A stretch of DNA of 64,000 nucleotides from Mercurialis annua (lineage: Eukaryota > Streptophyta > Magnoliopsida > Malpighiales > Euphorbiaceae): positions 26,560,046 to 26,624,045 of the forward strand of contig NC_065570.1 in assembly GCF_937616625.2 (NCBI RefSeq). Reading direction: 5' to 3'. The notes beneath the pieces are model-generated. The model saw nothing but the letters and a program-made list of their open reading frames with translations, did no database searches and was not told the origin of the DNA. Numbering within the stretch: position 1 is the first letter of the stretch; every line of letters starts with the position of its first letter. The position numbers and the translations under genes are program-made. Below, piece after piece: positions 22,877 through 37,469 of this stretch.

Positions 22877-24868
22877 TAACAAAATAAAATATTTAAAACG
22901 TTACGAAACAAATCCAAACGTTTCACATTTTTAGCGATATAAGCCAAACGTTTACAAACATTACGAAACAAAACCAAACGTTTCACCTTTTTAGCAATTT
23001 AAGCCAAACGTTTACAAACGTTACGAAACAAATACAAGCGTTTCACCTTTTTAGCAATTTAAGTCAAACGTTTGCAAAGTTACGAAACAAATCTAAACAT
23101 TTCACATTTTTAGCGATTTATGCCAAACATTTACAAACGTTACGAAACAAATCCAAACATTTCCCCTTTTTAGCGATTAAAGCCAAATGTTTAGAAATAT
23201 TTGGAAACAAATCCCAACGTTTCATCTTTTTAGCGATTTAAACCAAACGTTTACAAATGTTACAAAACAAAACAAAACATTTAAAACGTTAAGAAAAAAT
23301 CCAAACATTTCACAGTTTTAGCGATTTATGCAAATTCTTTACAAACGTTACGAAACAAAACCAAGCATTTTACCGTTTTAGCAATTTAAGCCAAACGTTT
23401 ACGAATGTTTCGAAACAAATCAAAAAGTTTCTCCTTTTTAGCGATTTAAGCCAAACGTTTACAAACGTTACGAAACAAATCCATGCGTTTCACATTTTTA
23501 GCAATTTAAACCAAACGTTCCGAAACAAATCCAAGCGTTACACCTTTTTAGAAATTTAAGCCAAACGTTTACAAACGTTACGGAAAAAATCCAAGCGTTT
23601 CACCTTTTTAGCAATTTAAGCCAAATGTTTACAAACATTACGAAACAAATCCAAACGTTTCACCTTTTTAGCAATTTAAGTCAAACGTTAAGAAATGTAA
23701 CGAAACAAAATCCAAGCGTTTCACCTTTTTAGCAATTTTAGCTAAACTTTTACAAATAGTACGAACCAAATCCAAACGTTTCATCTATTTAGCAATTTAA
23801 GCCAAATGTTTACGAAACAAATCCAAGCGTTTCACATTTTTAACAATTTAAGCCAAACGATTACAAACGTTACGAAACAAATCCAAACGGTTCACCTTTT
23901 TAGCAATTTAAGCCAAACGTTTACAAACGCTACGAAACAAATCCAAGCGTATCACCTTTTTAGCAATTTAAGCAAAACGTTTACAAACGTTACAAAACTA
24001 ATCCAAATGTTTCCCCTTTTTAGAGATTCAAGCCGAACGTTTACGAACATTACGAAACAAAACCAAATGTTTCAACTTTTTAGCGATTTTAGCCAAACGT
24101 TTACAAACGTTACGAAACAAAGTCAAACGTTTCCCAATTTTGCGATTTAAGCCAAACGTTTGAAACGTTACGAAACAAATCCATACGTTTCACCTTTTTT
24201 GTGATTTAAGCAAAACATTTACATACGTTACGAAATAAATCCAAACGTTTCACGTTTTTAGCAATTTAAGCCAACAGTTTACAAACGTTACGAAACAAAT
24301 CCAAACGTTTAAGACGTTACGAAACAAATCAAAACGTTTAAAACGTTACGAAACAAATCCAAATGTTTCACATTTTTAGCGATTTAAGCTAAACCCTTAC
24401 AAACGTTACAAAACAAATCAAAGAGTTTCACCTTTTTATCAATTTAAGCCAAACCTTTACAAAGGTTACGAAACAAATCCAAAAATTTCCCCTTTTTTGC
24501 GATTTAAGCCAAACGTTTACAAACGATACGAAACAAATCCAAACGTTTCACCTTTTTAGCGATTTAAGCCAAGCGTTTACAAACGTTATGGAACAAATCC
24601 AAACGTTTCCCCTTTTTAGCAATTTAAGCCAAACGTTTACAAACGATACGAAACAAATCCAAACGTTTCACTTTTTTAGCGATTTAAGCCAAGCGTTTAC
24701 AAACGTTATGGAACAAATCTAAACGTTTCACCTTTTTAGCCAAACGATTACAAATGTTACGAAACAAATCCAAACGATTAACCTTTTTAGCGATTTAATC
24801 CAAAAATTTACAAATGTTACGAAACAAATCCAAACGTTTCACCTATTTAGCGAATTAAGCCAAACATT
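22877..24868 (+). repeat. HOR-A type B copy, 1992 bp
   Basis: This copy begins with the AAAATAAAATATTT variant. It also has GAAATATTTGGAAACAAATC, GATTTATGCAAATTC and CCGAAACAAATCC where type A has GAAACGTTTGG, GATTTAAGAAAATTC and CTGAAACAAATCC. It lacks one monomer that type A has, the one with ACTTTACAAAACAAAAACC, which accounts for its shorter length. Confidence 0.85.
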
Positions 24869-26917
24869 TAACAAAACAAAATGTTTAAAACGTTACGAAA
24901 CAAATCGAAACGTTTCACATTTTTAGCGATTTAAACCAAACGTTTACAAACATTACGAAACAAAACCAAACGTTTCACCTTTTTAGCAATTTAAGCCAAA
25001 CGTTTACAAACGTTACGAAACAAATCCAAGCGTTTCACCTTTTTAGCAATTTAAGTCAAACGTTTGCAAAAGTTACGAAACAAATCTAAACATTTCACAT
25101 TTTTAGCGATTTATGCCAAACATTTACAAACGTTACGAAACAAATCCAAATGTTTCCCCTTTTTAGCGATTGAAGCCAAACGTTTAGAAACGTTTGGAAA
25201 CAAATCCAAACGTTTCACCTTTTTAGCGATTTAAGCCAAACGTTTACAAACGTTACAAAACAAAACATTTAAAACGTTACGAAAAAATCCAAACGTTTCA
25301 CAACTTTAGCGATTTAAGAAAATTCTTTAGAAACGTTACGAAACAAAACCAAGCATTTTACCGTTTTAGTAATTTAAGCCAAACGTTTACAAATGTTACG
25401 AAACAAATCCAAACGTTTCTCCTTTTTAGCGATTTAAGCCAAACGTTTACAAACGTTACGAAACAAATCCATGCGTTTCATCTTTTTAGCAATTTAAACC
25501 AAACTTTCTGAAACAAATCCAAGCGTTACACCTTTTTAGCAATTTGAGCCAAACGTTTACAAACGTTACGGAACAAATCCAAGCGTTTCACCTTTTTAGC
25601 AATTTAAGCCAAACGTTTACAAATGTTACGAAACAAATCCAAACGTTTCACCTTTTTAGCGATTTAAGCCAAACGTTTACAAACTTTACAAAACAAAAAC
25701 CAAGTGTTTCACCTTTTTAGCAATTTAAGCCAAACGTTAAGAAATGCAACGAAACAAAATCGAAGCGTTTCTCCTTTTTAGCAAATTTAGCTAAACTTTT
25801 ACAAATAGTACGAACCAAATCCAAACGTTTCATCTATTTAGCAATTTAAGCCAAATGTTTACGAAACAAATCCAAGCGTTTCACATTTTTAACAATTTAA
25901 GCCAAACGATTACAAACGCTACGAAACAAATCCAAACGTTTCACCTTTTTAGCAATTTAAGCCAAACGTTTACAAACGCTACGAAACAAATCCAAGCGTA
26001 TCACCTTTTTAGCAATTTAAGCAAAACGTTTACAAACGTTACAAAACTAATCCAAATGTTTCCCCTTTTTAGAGATTCAAGCCGAACGTTTACGAACATT
26101 ACGAAACAAAACCAAATGTTTCAACTTTTTAGCGATTTTAGCCAAACGTTTACAAACGTTACGAAACAAATTCAAACGTTTCCCAATTTTGCGATTTAAG
26201 CCAAACGTTTGAAACGTTACGAAACAAATCCATACGTTTCACCTTTTTTGTGATTTAAGCAAAACATTTACATACGTTACGAAATAAATCCAAACGTTTC
26301 ACGTTTTTAGCAATTTAAGCCAACAGTTTACAAACGTTACAAAACAAATCCAAACGTTTAAGACGTTACGAAACAAATCAAAACGTTTAAAACATTACGA
26401 AACAAATCCAAATGTTTCACATTTTTAGCGATTTAAGCTAAACCCTTACAAACGTTACAAAACAAATCAAAGAGTTTCACCTTTTTATCAATTTAAGCCA
26501 AACCTTTACAAAGGTTACGAAACAAATCCAAAAATTTCCCCTTTTTTGCGATTTAAGCCAAACGTTTACAAACGATACGAAACAAATCCAAACGTTTCAC
26601 CTTTTTAGCGATTTAAGCCAAGCGTTTACAAACGTTATGGAACAAATCCAAACGTTTCCCCTTTTTAGCAATTTAAGCTAAACGTTTACAAACGATACGA
26701 AACAAATCCAAACGTTTCACTTTTTTAGCGATTTAAGCCAAGCGTTTACAAACGTTATGGAACAAATCCAAACGTTTCGCCTTTTTAGCCAAACGATTAC
26801 AAATGTTACGAAACAAATCCAAACGATTAACCTTTTTAGCGATTTAATCCAAAAATTTACAAATGTTACGAAACAAATCCAAACGTTTCACCTATTTAGC
26901 GAATTAAGCCAAACATT

Positions 26918-28908
26918 TAACAAAATAAAATATTTAAAACGTTACGAAACAAATCCAAACGTTTCACATTTTTAGCGATTTAAGCCAAACGTTTACAAAC
27001 ATTACGAAACAAAACCAAACGTTTCACCTTTTTAGAAATTTAAGCCAAACGTTTACAAACGTTACGAAACAAATACAAGCGTTTCACCTTTTTAGCAATT
27101 TAAGTCAAACGTTTGCAAAGTTACGAAACAAATCTAAACATTTCACATTTTTAGCGATTTATGCCAAACATTTACAAACGTTACGAAACAAATCCAAACA
27201 TTTCCCCTTTTTAGCGATTAAAGCCAAATGTTTAGAAATGTTTGGAAACAAATCCCAACGTTTCATCTTTTTAGCGATTTAAACCAAACGTTTACAAACG
27301 TTACAAAACAAAACAAAACATTTAAAACGTTACGAAAAATCCAAACATTTCACAGTTTTAGCGATTTATGCAAATTCTTTACAAACGTTACGAAACAAAA
27401 CCAAGCATTTTACCGTTTTAGCAATTTAAGCCAAACGTTTACAAATGTTTCGAAACAAATCAAAAAGTTTCTCCTTTTTAGCGATTTAAGCCAAACGTTT
27501 ACAAACGTTACGAAACAAATCCATGCGTTTCACATTTTTAGCAATTTAAACCAAACGTTCCGAAACAAATCCAAGCGTTACACCTTTTTAGAAATTTAAG
27601 CCAAACGTTTACAAACGTTACGGAAAAAATCCAAGCGTTTCACCTTTTTAGCAATTTAAGCCAAACGTTTACAAACGTTACGAAACAAATCCAAACGTTT
27701 CACCTTTTTAGCAATTTAAGCCAAACGTTAAGAAATGTAACGAAACAAAATCCAAGCGTTTCACCTTTTTAGCAATTTTAGCTAAACTTTTACAAATAGT
27801 AAGAACCAAATCCAAACGTTTCATCTATTTAGCAATTTAAGCCAAATGTTTACGAAACAAATCCAAGCGTTTCACATTTTTAACAATTTAAGCCAAACGA
27901 TTACAAACGTTACGAAACAAATCCAAACGGTTCACCTTTTTAGCAATTTAAGCCAAACGTTTACAAATGCTACGAAACAAATCCAAGCGTATCACCTTTT
28001 TAGCAATTTAAGCAAAACGTTTACAAACGTTACAAAACTAATCCAAATGTTTCCCCTTTTTAGAGATTCAAGCCGAACGTTTACGAACATTACGAAACAA
28101 AACCAAATGTTTCAACTTTTTAGCGATTTTAGCCAAACGTTTACAAACGTTACGAAACAAATTCAAACGTTTCCCAATTTTGCGATTTAAGCCAAACATT
28201 TGAAACGTTACGAAACAAATCCATACGTTTCACCTTTTTTGTGATTTAAGCAAAACATTTACATACGTTACGAAATAAATCCAAACGTTTCACGTTTTTA
28301 GCAATTTAAGCCAACAGTTTACAAACGTTACGAAACAAATCCAAACGTTTAAGACGTTACGAAACAAATCAAAACGTTTAAAACGTTACGAAACAAATCC
28401 AAATGTTTCACATTTTTAGCGATTTAAGCTAAACCCTTACAAACGTTACAAAACAAATCAAAGAGTTTCACCTTTTTATCAATTTAAGCCAAACCTTTAC
28501 AAAGGTTACGAAACAAATCCAAAAATTTCCCCTTTTTTGCGATTTAAGCCAAACGTTTACAAACGATACGAAACAAATCCAAACGTTTCACCTTTTTAGC
28601 GATTTAAGCCAAGCGTTTACAAACGTTATGGAACAAATCCAAACGTTTCCCCTTTTTAGCAATTTAAGCCAAACGTTTACAAACGATACGAAACAAATCC
28701 AAACGTTTCACTTTTTTAGCGATTTAAGCCAAGCGTTTACAAACGTTATGGAACAAATCCAAACGTTTCACCTTTTTAGCCAAACGATTACAAATGTTAC
28801 GAAACAAATCCAAACGATTAACCTTTTTAGCGATTTAATCCAAAAATTTACAAATGTTACGAAACAAATCCAAACGTTTCACCTATTTAGCGAATTAAGC
28901 CAAACATT
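26918..28908 (+). repeat. HOR-A type B copy, 1991 bp
   Basis: Second type B copy, with the same diagnostic changes and the same missing monomer as 22877-24868. It alternates with type A copies starting at 20827, 24869 and 28909. Confidence 0.85.
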
Positions 28909-29699
28909 TAACAAAACAAAATGTTTAAAACGTTACGAAACAAATCGAAACGTTTCACATTTTTAGCTATTTAAACCAAACGTTTACAAACATTATGAAA
29001 CAAAACCAAACGTTTCACCTTTTTAGCAATTTAAGCCAAACGTTTACAAACGTTACGAAACAAATCCAAGCGTTTCACCTTTTTAGCAATTTAAGTCAAA
29101 CGTTTGCAAAAGTTACGAATCAAATCTAAACATTTCACATTTTTAGCGATTTATGCCAAACATTTACAAACGTTACGAAACAAATCCAAATGTTTCCCCT
29201 TTTTAGCGATTGAAGCCAAACGTTTGGAAACGTTTGGAAACAAATCCAAACGTTTCACCTTTTTAGCGATTTAAGCCAAACGTTTACAAACGTTACAAAA
29301 CAAAACAAACCATTTAAAACGTTACGAAAAAATCCAAACGTTTCACAGTTTTAGCGATTTATGCAAATTCTTTACAAACGTTACGAAACAAAACCAAGCA
29401 TTTTACCGTTTTAGCAATTTAAGCCAAACGTTTACAAATGTTACGAAACAAATCAAAAAATTTCTCCTTTTTAGCGATTTAAGCCAAACGTTTACAAACG
29501 TTACGAAACAAATATATGTGTTTCACCTTTTTAGCAATTTAAACCAAACGTTCCGAAACAAATCCAAGCGTTTCACCTTTTTAGCAATTTAAGCCAAACG
29601 TTTACAAACGTTACGAAACAAATCCAAGCGTTTCACCTTTTTAGCAATTTAAGCCAAACGTTTACAAACGTTACGAAACAAATCCAAACGTTTCACCTT

Positions 29700-32600
29700 T
29701 TTAGCGATTTAAGCCGAACGTTTACAAACGTTATGAAACAAAACCAAACATTTCACCTTTTTGCAATTTAAACCAAACGTTTACAAACGCTATGAAACAA
29801 ATCCAAACATTTCCTCATTTCAGCGATTTAAGCCAAACGATAAAACGTTACTAAACAAATCCAAACATTTAACATTTTTAGCGATTTATGCCAAACGTTT
29901 ACAAACGTTGCTAAACAAATCCAAATGTTTCCCCTTTTTAGCGATTGAAGCCAAACGTTTAGAAACGTTTGGAAACAAATCCAAACATTTCACCTTTTTA
30001 GCGATTTAAGCCAAACTTTTACAAACGTTATGAAATAAAACCAAACATTTAAAACATTACAAAAAAATCCAAACGTTTCACATTTTTAGCGAATGAAGCA
30101 AAACCTTTACAAACTTTACGAAACAAAACCAAGCGTTTCACTGTTTTAGCAATTTAAGAGAAACGTTTAGAAAAGTTAAGAAACAAATCCAAACGTTTCA
30201 CCTTTTTAGCGATTTAAGCCAAATGTTTACAAACGTTACAAAACAAAACCAAACGTTTAAAACGTTAAGAAACAGATTCAAACGTTTCACATTTTTAGCG
30301 ATCTAAGCCAAACTCTCACAAACGTTACGAAACAAAACAAAGTGTTTAACCTTTTTAGCAATTTAAGCCAAACGTTTACAAATGTTACGCAACAAAACAA
30401 ACCGTTTCATGTTTTTAGCAATTTAAGCCAAACGTTTACAAACGTTACGGAAAAAATCCATGCGTTTAACCTTTTAAGAAATTTAATCCAAACGTTTACA
30501 AATGTTACGAAACAAATCCAACCGTTCCACCTTTTTCGCGATTTAAGACGAACGTTTACAAACATTACGAAACAAAATCAAACATTTTACCTTTTTAGCA
30601 ATTTAATCGAAACGTTTACAAATGATAGAAAACAAAAACCAAGCGTTTCACCGTTTTAGCTATTTAAGCCAAACGATAACAAACGTAACAAAACAAATCC
30701 AAGCGTTTCACCTTTTTAGAAATTTAAGACAAACGTTTACAAATGCTACGAAACAAATCCAAACGTTTCACATTTTTAGCAATTTAAGCCAAACGTTTAC
30801 AAACGTTATAAAACAAAAACCAAACGTTTCACCTTTTTAGCAATTTAAGCCAAACGTTTACAAACGTTACAAAACAAAAACCAAGCGTTTCACTGTTTTA
30901 GCAATTTACGCCAAACGTTAACAAACGTAACGAAACAAATCCAAGCGTTTCACCTTTTTAGCAATTTAAGCCAAATGTTTACAAACGTTACGAAAAAAAT
31001 CCATGCGTTTAACCTTTTAAGCAGTTTAATCCAAACGTTTACAAATGTTAAGAAACAAAATCCAAACGTTCCACCTTTTTAGCGATTTAAGACGAACGTT
31101 TACAAACATTACGAAACAAAACCAAACATTTTACCTTTTTAGCAATTTAACCGAAACGTTTACAAATGTTACGAAAAATACAAACATTTCCCCATTTTAG
31201 CGATTTAAGCCAAATGTTTAAAACGTTACTAAACAAATTAAAACATTTCACCTTTTTAGCGATTTACGCAAAACGTTTACAAACGGTACGAAACAAATCC
31301 AAACGTTTCCCCTTTTTAGCAATTTAAGCCAAACGTTTATAAACGTTACGAAACAAATAGAAGCGTTTCCCCTTTTTATCGATTGAAGCCAAACGTTCCA
31401 AAACAAATCCAAGCATTTCACATTTTTACCAATTTAAGCCAAACGTTTACAAACGTTACGAAACAAAAACCAAACGTTTGACCTTTTTAGCAATAAAAGA
31501 CAAACGTTTACAAATGTTACAAAACAAAAACCAAGTGTTTCACCGTTTTAGCAATTTAAGCCAAACGTTAACAAATGTAACGAAACAAATCCAAGCGTTT
31601 CACCTTTTTTAGCTATTTAAACTAAACACTTACAAATAGTACGAACCAAATTCAAGCGTTTCACCTTTTCACCGATTTAAGCTAAACGCTTACAAACGGT
31701 ACGAACCAAATCCAAACGTTTTACCTTTTTAGTGAATTAAGCCAATCGTTTACAAACGTTACGAAACAAATCTAAGCGTTTCACCTTTTTAGCCATTTAA
31801 GCCAAACGTTTACAAACGTTACGAAACAAATCCAAGCGTTTCACCTTTTTAGCAATTTAAGTCAAACGATTACAAAAATCACGAAACAAATCCAAGCGTT
31901 TCACATTTTTAGCAATTTAAGCCAAACGTTTACAAACGCTACGAAACAAATCCAAGCGTTTCTCCTTTTTAGCAATTTAAGCAAAACGTTTACAAATGTT
32001 ACGAAACTAATCCAAACGTTTCCCCTTTTTAGCAATTGAAGCCAAACGTTTACAAATGCTACGAAATTTCAAAAGTTTAACCTTTTTAGCGATTTAAGTC
32101 AAACATTTACAAACATTACGAAGCAAAACCAAACGTTTCACCTTTTTAGCGATTTAAGCCAAACGTTTACAAACATTACGAAACAAATCCAAACGTTTTG
32201 CCTTTTTAGCAATTTAAGCCAAACGTTTACAAACGTTACGAAACAAATCGAAACGTTTAACCTTTTTAGCAATTTAAGCCGAATATTTACAAACGTTACG
32301 AAATAAAACCAAACATTTCACCTTTTAAGCAATTTAAGCCGAACGTTTACAAACATTACGAAACAAATCCAAACGTTTCGCCTTTTCAGCGATTTAAGCC
32401 AAACGTTTACAAACATTCTGAAACAAATCCCAGTGTTTCACCAATTTAGCAATTTCAACCAAACGTTTACAAACGTTACGAAACAAGTCCAAGCGTGTCA
32501 CCTTTTTAGCGATTTAAGCCGAACTTTTACAAACGTTACGAAACAAATCGAAATGTTTCACCTTTTAAGCAATATAAGCCTAATGTTTATAAACTTTAAG

Positions 32601-33221
32601 AAACAAAACCAAACGTTTCCCCTTTTAGCAATTTAAGCCAAACGTTTAAAAATGCTAAGAAACAAATCCAAACGTTTCCCCATTTTAGCGATTTAAGCCA
32701 AACGTTTACAAACGTTACGAAACAAATCCAAACGTTTCCTCTTTTTATCGATTGAATCCAAACGTTTACAAATTCTATGGAAAAAATCCAAATTTTTCAC
32801 ATTTTTAGCAATTTAAGCCAAACGTTTACAAACGTTACGAAACAAAAACCAAATGTTTCTCCTTTTTACCAATTTAAGCCAAACGCTTACAAAAGTTACA
32901 AAACAAAAACCAAGCGTTTCACCTTTTTAGAAATTTAAACTAAACGTTAACAAATGTAACGAAACAAATCCAAGTGTTTCACCATTTTAGAAATTTAGGC
33001 TAAACGTTTACAAATAATACGAACCAAATCCAAACGTTTCACCTTTTATGCGATTTAAACCAAACGTTTACAAACGGTACGAAACAAATCCAAGCGTTTC
33101 ACATCATTAGCAACTTAAGGCAAAAGTTACAAACGTTACGAAACAAATCCAAACGTTTCACCTTTTTAGCGATTTAAACCAAACGTTTACAAACGTTACG
33201 AAACAAATCCAAGCGTTTCAC
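29700..33221 (+). repeat. Irregular satellite segment between HOR-A and HOR-B
   Basis: 60-bp monomers without a regular long period. About 31180-32600 matches about 35725-37080 at an offset of about 4545-4548 bp. Shared landmarks are the CGGTACGAACCAAATCC monomers, TCTAAGCG before AGCCATTTAAG, and the shortened GAAATTTCAAA monomer at about 32063 and 36609. Several units carry an extra A (ACAAAAACCAAGCG). Confidence 0.78.
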
Positions 33222-36200
33222 ATCATTAGCAACTTATGGCAAAAGTTACAAACGTTACGAAACAAATCCAAACGTTTCACCTTTTTAGCAATTTAAGCCA
33301 AACGTTTACAAACGCTACGAAACAAATTCAAGCGTTTCACCTTTTTAGCAATTTAACCAAAATGTTTACAAACGTTACGAAACTAATCCAAACGGTTCAC
33401 CTTTTTAGAGATTTAAGCCGAACGTTTACAAACGTTACGAAACAAAACCAAACGTTTCACCTTTTTAGCGATTTTAGCTAAACGTTTACAAACGTTACGA
33501 AACAAATTCAAACGTTTCCCATTTTTAAGATTTAAGCCAAACGTTTGAAACGTTACGAACCTAATCCAAATGTTCAACCTTTTTAGCGATTTAAGAAAAA
33601 CGTTTACAAACGTTACGAAACAAATCCAAACGTTTCTCGTTTTTAGAAATTTATGCCAACAGTTTACAAACGTTACGAAATAAATCCAAACGTTTAAAAC
33701 ATTACAAAACAAATCCAAACGTTTCACATTTTTAGAGATTTAAGCTAAACCCTTACAAAAGTTACGAAACAAATCAAAGCGTTTCACCTTTTTAGCAATT
33801 TAAGCCAAAAATTAACAAAGGTTACGAAACAAATCCAAATGTTTCACCTTTTTAGCGATTTAAGCCAAATGTTTACAAAAAATACAAAACAAATCCAAAC
33901 GTTTCACCTTTTTAGCGATTTAAGCCAAGCATTTACAAACGTTACGAAACAAATTTTAACGTTTCGCCTTTTTAGTGATTTAAGCCAAACGTTTAGAAAC
34001 GTTACGAAATAAATCCAAACGTTTAACCTTTTTAGCGATTAAAGCCAAACGTTTACAAACGTTAAGAAACAAATCCAAACTTTTCACCTATTTAGCGAAT
34101 TAAGCCAAACATTTACAAACATTACGAAACAAAGCAAAATGTTTAAAACGTTACGAAACAAATTCAAACGTTTCACATTTTTAGCGATTTAAGCCAAACG
34201 TTTACAAACATTACGAAATAAAACCAAACGTTTCCCCTTTTTAGCAATTTAAGCCAAACGTTTACAAATGTTGCGAAACAAATCTAAGTGTTTCACCTTT
34301 TTAGCAATTTAAGCCAAACGTTTATAAAAGTCACGAAACAAATACAAGCGTTTCACCTTATTAGCAATATAAGCCAATCGTTTACAAACGTTACGAAATA
34401 TATCCAAACGTTTCGCCTTTTTAGCAATGTAAGCAAAACGTTTAAACACGTTAGAAAACAAATCCAAACGTTTCACCTTTTTAGCGATTTAAGCCAAATG
34501 TTTACAAACGTTATGAAACAAAACCAAACATTTAAAACGTTACAAAAAATCCAAACGTTTCACATTTTAAGCGATTTAAGCAAAACCTTTGCAAACGTTA
34601 CGAAACAAAACCAAGCGTTTCACCGTTTTAGCAATTTAAGCCAAACGTTTACAAAAGTTACGAAACAAATCCAAAAGTTTCCTCTTTTTAGCGATTTAAG
34701 CCAAACGTCTACAAATGTTACGAAACAAAACCAAACGTTTAAAACATTAGGAAACAAATCCAAACGTTTCACATTTTTAGCGATTTAAGCCAAACTCTCA
34801 CAAACATTACGAAACAAAACAAAGTGTTTAACCTTTTTAGCAATTGAAGCCAAACATTTACAAATGTTACGAAAAAAATCCAAGCGTTTTACCTTTTTAG
34901 CAATTTAGGCCAAACGTTTACAAACGTTCCGAAACAAATCCAATCGTTTCACCTTTTTAGTAATTTACGCAAAACGTTTACAAACGTTCCGAAACAAATC
35001 CAAGTGTTTCACCTTTTTAGCAATTTAAGCCAAACGTTTACAAACATTGCGAAACAAATCCAAACGTTTCATCTTTTATCGATTTAAGCCGAACATTTAC
35101 AAACGTTATGAAACAAAACCAAACATTTCACCTTTTTAGCAATTTAAACCAAACGTTTACAAACGCTATGGAACAAATCAAAAAGTTTCCCCATTTTAGC
35201 TATTTAAGCCAAACGATTAAAACGTTACTAAACCAATCCAAACATTTCACATTTTTAGCGATTTATGCCAAACGTTTACAAACGTTACGAAACAAATCCA
35301 AACGTTTCCCCTTTTTAGCGATTGAAGCCAAACGTTTAGAAACATTAGGAAAAAAATCCAAACGTTTTACCTTTTTAGTGATTTAAGCCAAACGTTTACA
35401 AACGTTACGAAACAAATCCAAACATTTTACCTTTTTGGCAATTAAAGCGAAATGTTTACAAACGTTACGAAACAAATTCATGCGTTTTAACTTCTAAACA
35501 ATTTAATCCAAGCGTTTACAAACGTTACAAAACAAATCCAAACGTTCCACCTTTTTAGCGATTTAAGACGAACGTTTACAAACATTACGAAACAAACCCA
35601 AACGTTTCCCCATTTTAGCGATTTACGTCAAACGTTTAACATGTTACTAAACAAATCCAAACATTTCACCTTTTTAGCGATTTACGCCAAACGTTTACAA
35701 ATGTTACCAAATAAATCCAAACGTTTCCCCATTTTAGCGATTTAAGCCAAATGTTTAAAACGTTATTAAACAAATCCAAACATTTCACCTTTTTAGCGAT
35801 TTACGCCAAACGTTTACAAATGGTACGAAACAAATCCAAACGTTTCCCCTTTTTAGCAATTTAAGCCAAACGTTTACAAACGTTACGAAACAAATCGAAG
35901 TGTTTCCCCTTTTTATCGATTGAATCCAAACGTTTACAAATGCTACGAAAAAAATCCAAACGTTTCACATTTTTAGCAATTTAAGCCAAACCTTTACATA
36001 CGTTACGAAACAAAAACCAAACATTTCCCCTTTTTAGAAATTTAAGCCAAATGTTTACAAACGTTACAAAACAAAAACCAAGCGTTTCACCGTTTTAGCA
36101 ATTTTAGCCAAACGTTAACAAATGTAACGAAACAAATCCAAGCGTTTCACCTTTTTAGCAATTTAAACTAAACATTTACAAATAGTACGAACCAAATTCA

Positions 36201-37469
36201 AGCGTTTCACCTTTTCACCGATTTAAGCCAAACGTTTACAAACGGTACGAACTAAATCCAAACGTTTTACCTTTTTAGCGAATTAAGCCTATCGTTTACA
36301 AACGTTACGAAACAAATCTAAGCGTTTCACCTTTTTAGCCATTTAAGCCAAACGTTTACAAACGTTACGAAACAAATCAAAGCATTTCACATTTTTAGCA
36401 ATTTAAGGCAAACGATTACAAACATCACGAAACAAATCCAAGCGTTTCACCTTTTTAGCAATTTAAGCCAAACGTTTACAAACGCTACGAAACAAATCCA
36501 AGCGTTTCACCTTTTTAGCAATTTAAGAAAAATGTTTACAAACGTTACGAAACTATTCCAAACGTTTCCCTTTTTTAGCAATTGAAGGCAAACGTTTACA
36601 AATGTTACAAAATTTCAAACGTTTCACCTTTTTAGAGATTTAAGTCAAACATTTACAAACGTTACGAAACAAAACCAAACGTTTAACCTTTTTAGCGATT
36701 TAAGACAAACGTTTACAAACATTACGAAACAAATCACAACGTTTTGCCTTTTTAGCAATTTAAGCCAAACGTTTACAAACGTTACGAAACAAATCGAAAC
36801 GTTTAACCTTTTTAGCAATTTAAGCCGAATGTTTACAAACGTTACGAAATAAAACCAAACATTTCACCTTTTAAGCAATTTAAGCCGAACGTTTACAAAC
36901 ATTACGAAACAAATTCAAACGTTTCGCCTTTTCAGCGATTTAAGCCAAACGTTTACAAACGTTACGAAACAAATCCAAACGTTTCCTCTTTTTATCGATT
37001 GAATCCAAACGTTTACAAATGCTACGAAAAAAATCCAAACGTTTCACATTTTTAGAAATTTAAGCCAAACATTTACAAACGTTACGAAACAAAAACTAAA
37101 CGTTTCTCCTTTTTAGCAATTTAAGCCAAACATTTACAAACGTTACGAAACAAAAACCAAGCGTTTCACCTTTTTAGAAATTTAAACCAAATGTTAACAA
37201 ATGTAACGAAACAAATCCAAGCGTTTCACCTTTTTAGCAATTTAAGCTAAACGTTTACAAATAGTACGAACCAAATCCAAACGTTTCACCTTTTAAGCGA
37301 TTCAAACCAAACGTTTACAAACGGTACGAACCAAATCCAAACGTTTCACCTTTTTAGCGATTTAAGCCAAACGTTTACAAACGGTACGAACCAAATCCAA
37401 ACGTTTCACCTTTTTAGAGATTTAAGCCAAACGTTTACAAACGTTACGAAACAAATCCAAGCGTTTCCC
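33222..37469 (+). repeat. Diverged HOR-B-like copy (copy 0), about 4.25 kb
   Basis: It begins with the CATCATTAGCAACTTATGGC variant at 33222 (a related one is at 33107), the same landmark that opens each HOR-B copy. HOR-B markers follow in order: TTAACCAAAATG, CTAATCCAAACGGTTCACC, ACGAACCTAATCC, TTTCTCGTTTTTAG, CTAAACCCTTAC, CAAAACCTTTGCAAACG. It is longer and more diverged than copies 1-5, and its end includes the segment duplicated from 31.2-32.6 kb. Confidence 0.72.

Larger units (their letters stand above)
16490..29700 (+). repeat. HOR-A domain: about 2.05-kb higher-order repeat, seven copies
   Basis: The diagnostic string TAACAAAACAAAATGTTT (variant TAACAAAATAAAATATTT) starts at 16731, 18780, 20827, 22877, 24869, 26918 and 28909. 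Intervals are 2049, 2047, 2050, 1992, 2049 and 1991 bp. Other markers recur in fixed order in each copy: TTAGAAACGTTTGGAAAC, AAAATTCTTTAGAAACG, CAAGTGTTTCACC after AAACAAAAACC, AAATAGTACGAACC, TTACATACGTTACG, and a tandem 29-bp pair. The first copy is partial on its left, and the last breaks off near 29.7 kb. Copies differ by scattered point changes, so they arose recently relative to monomer divergence. Confidence 0.92.
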
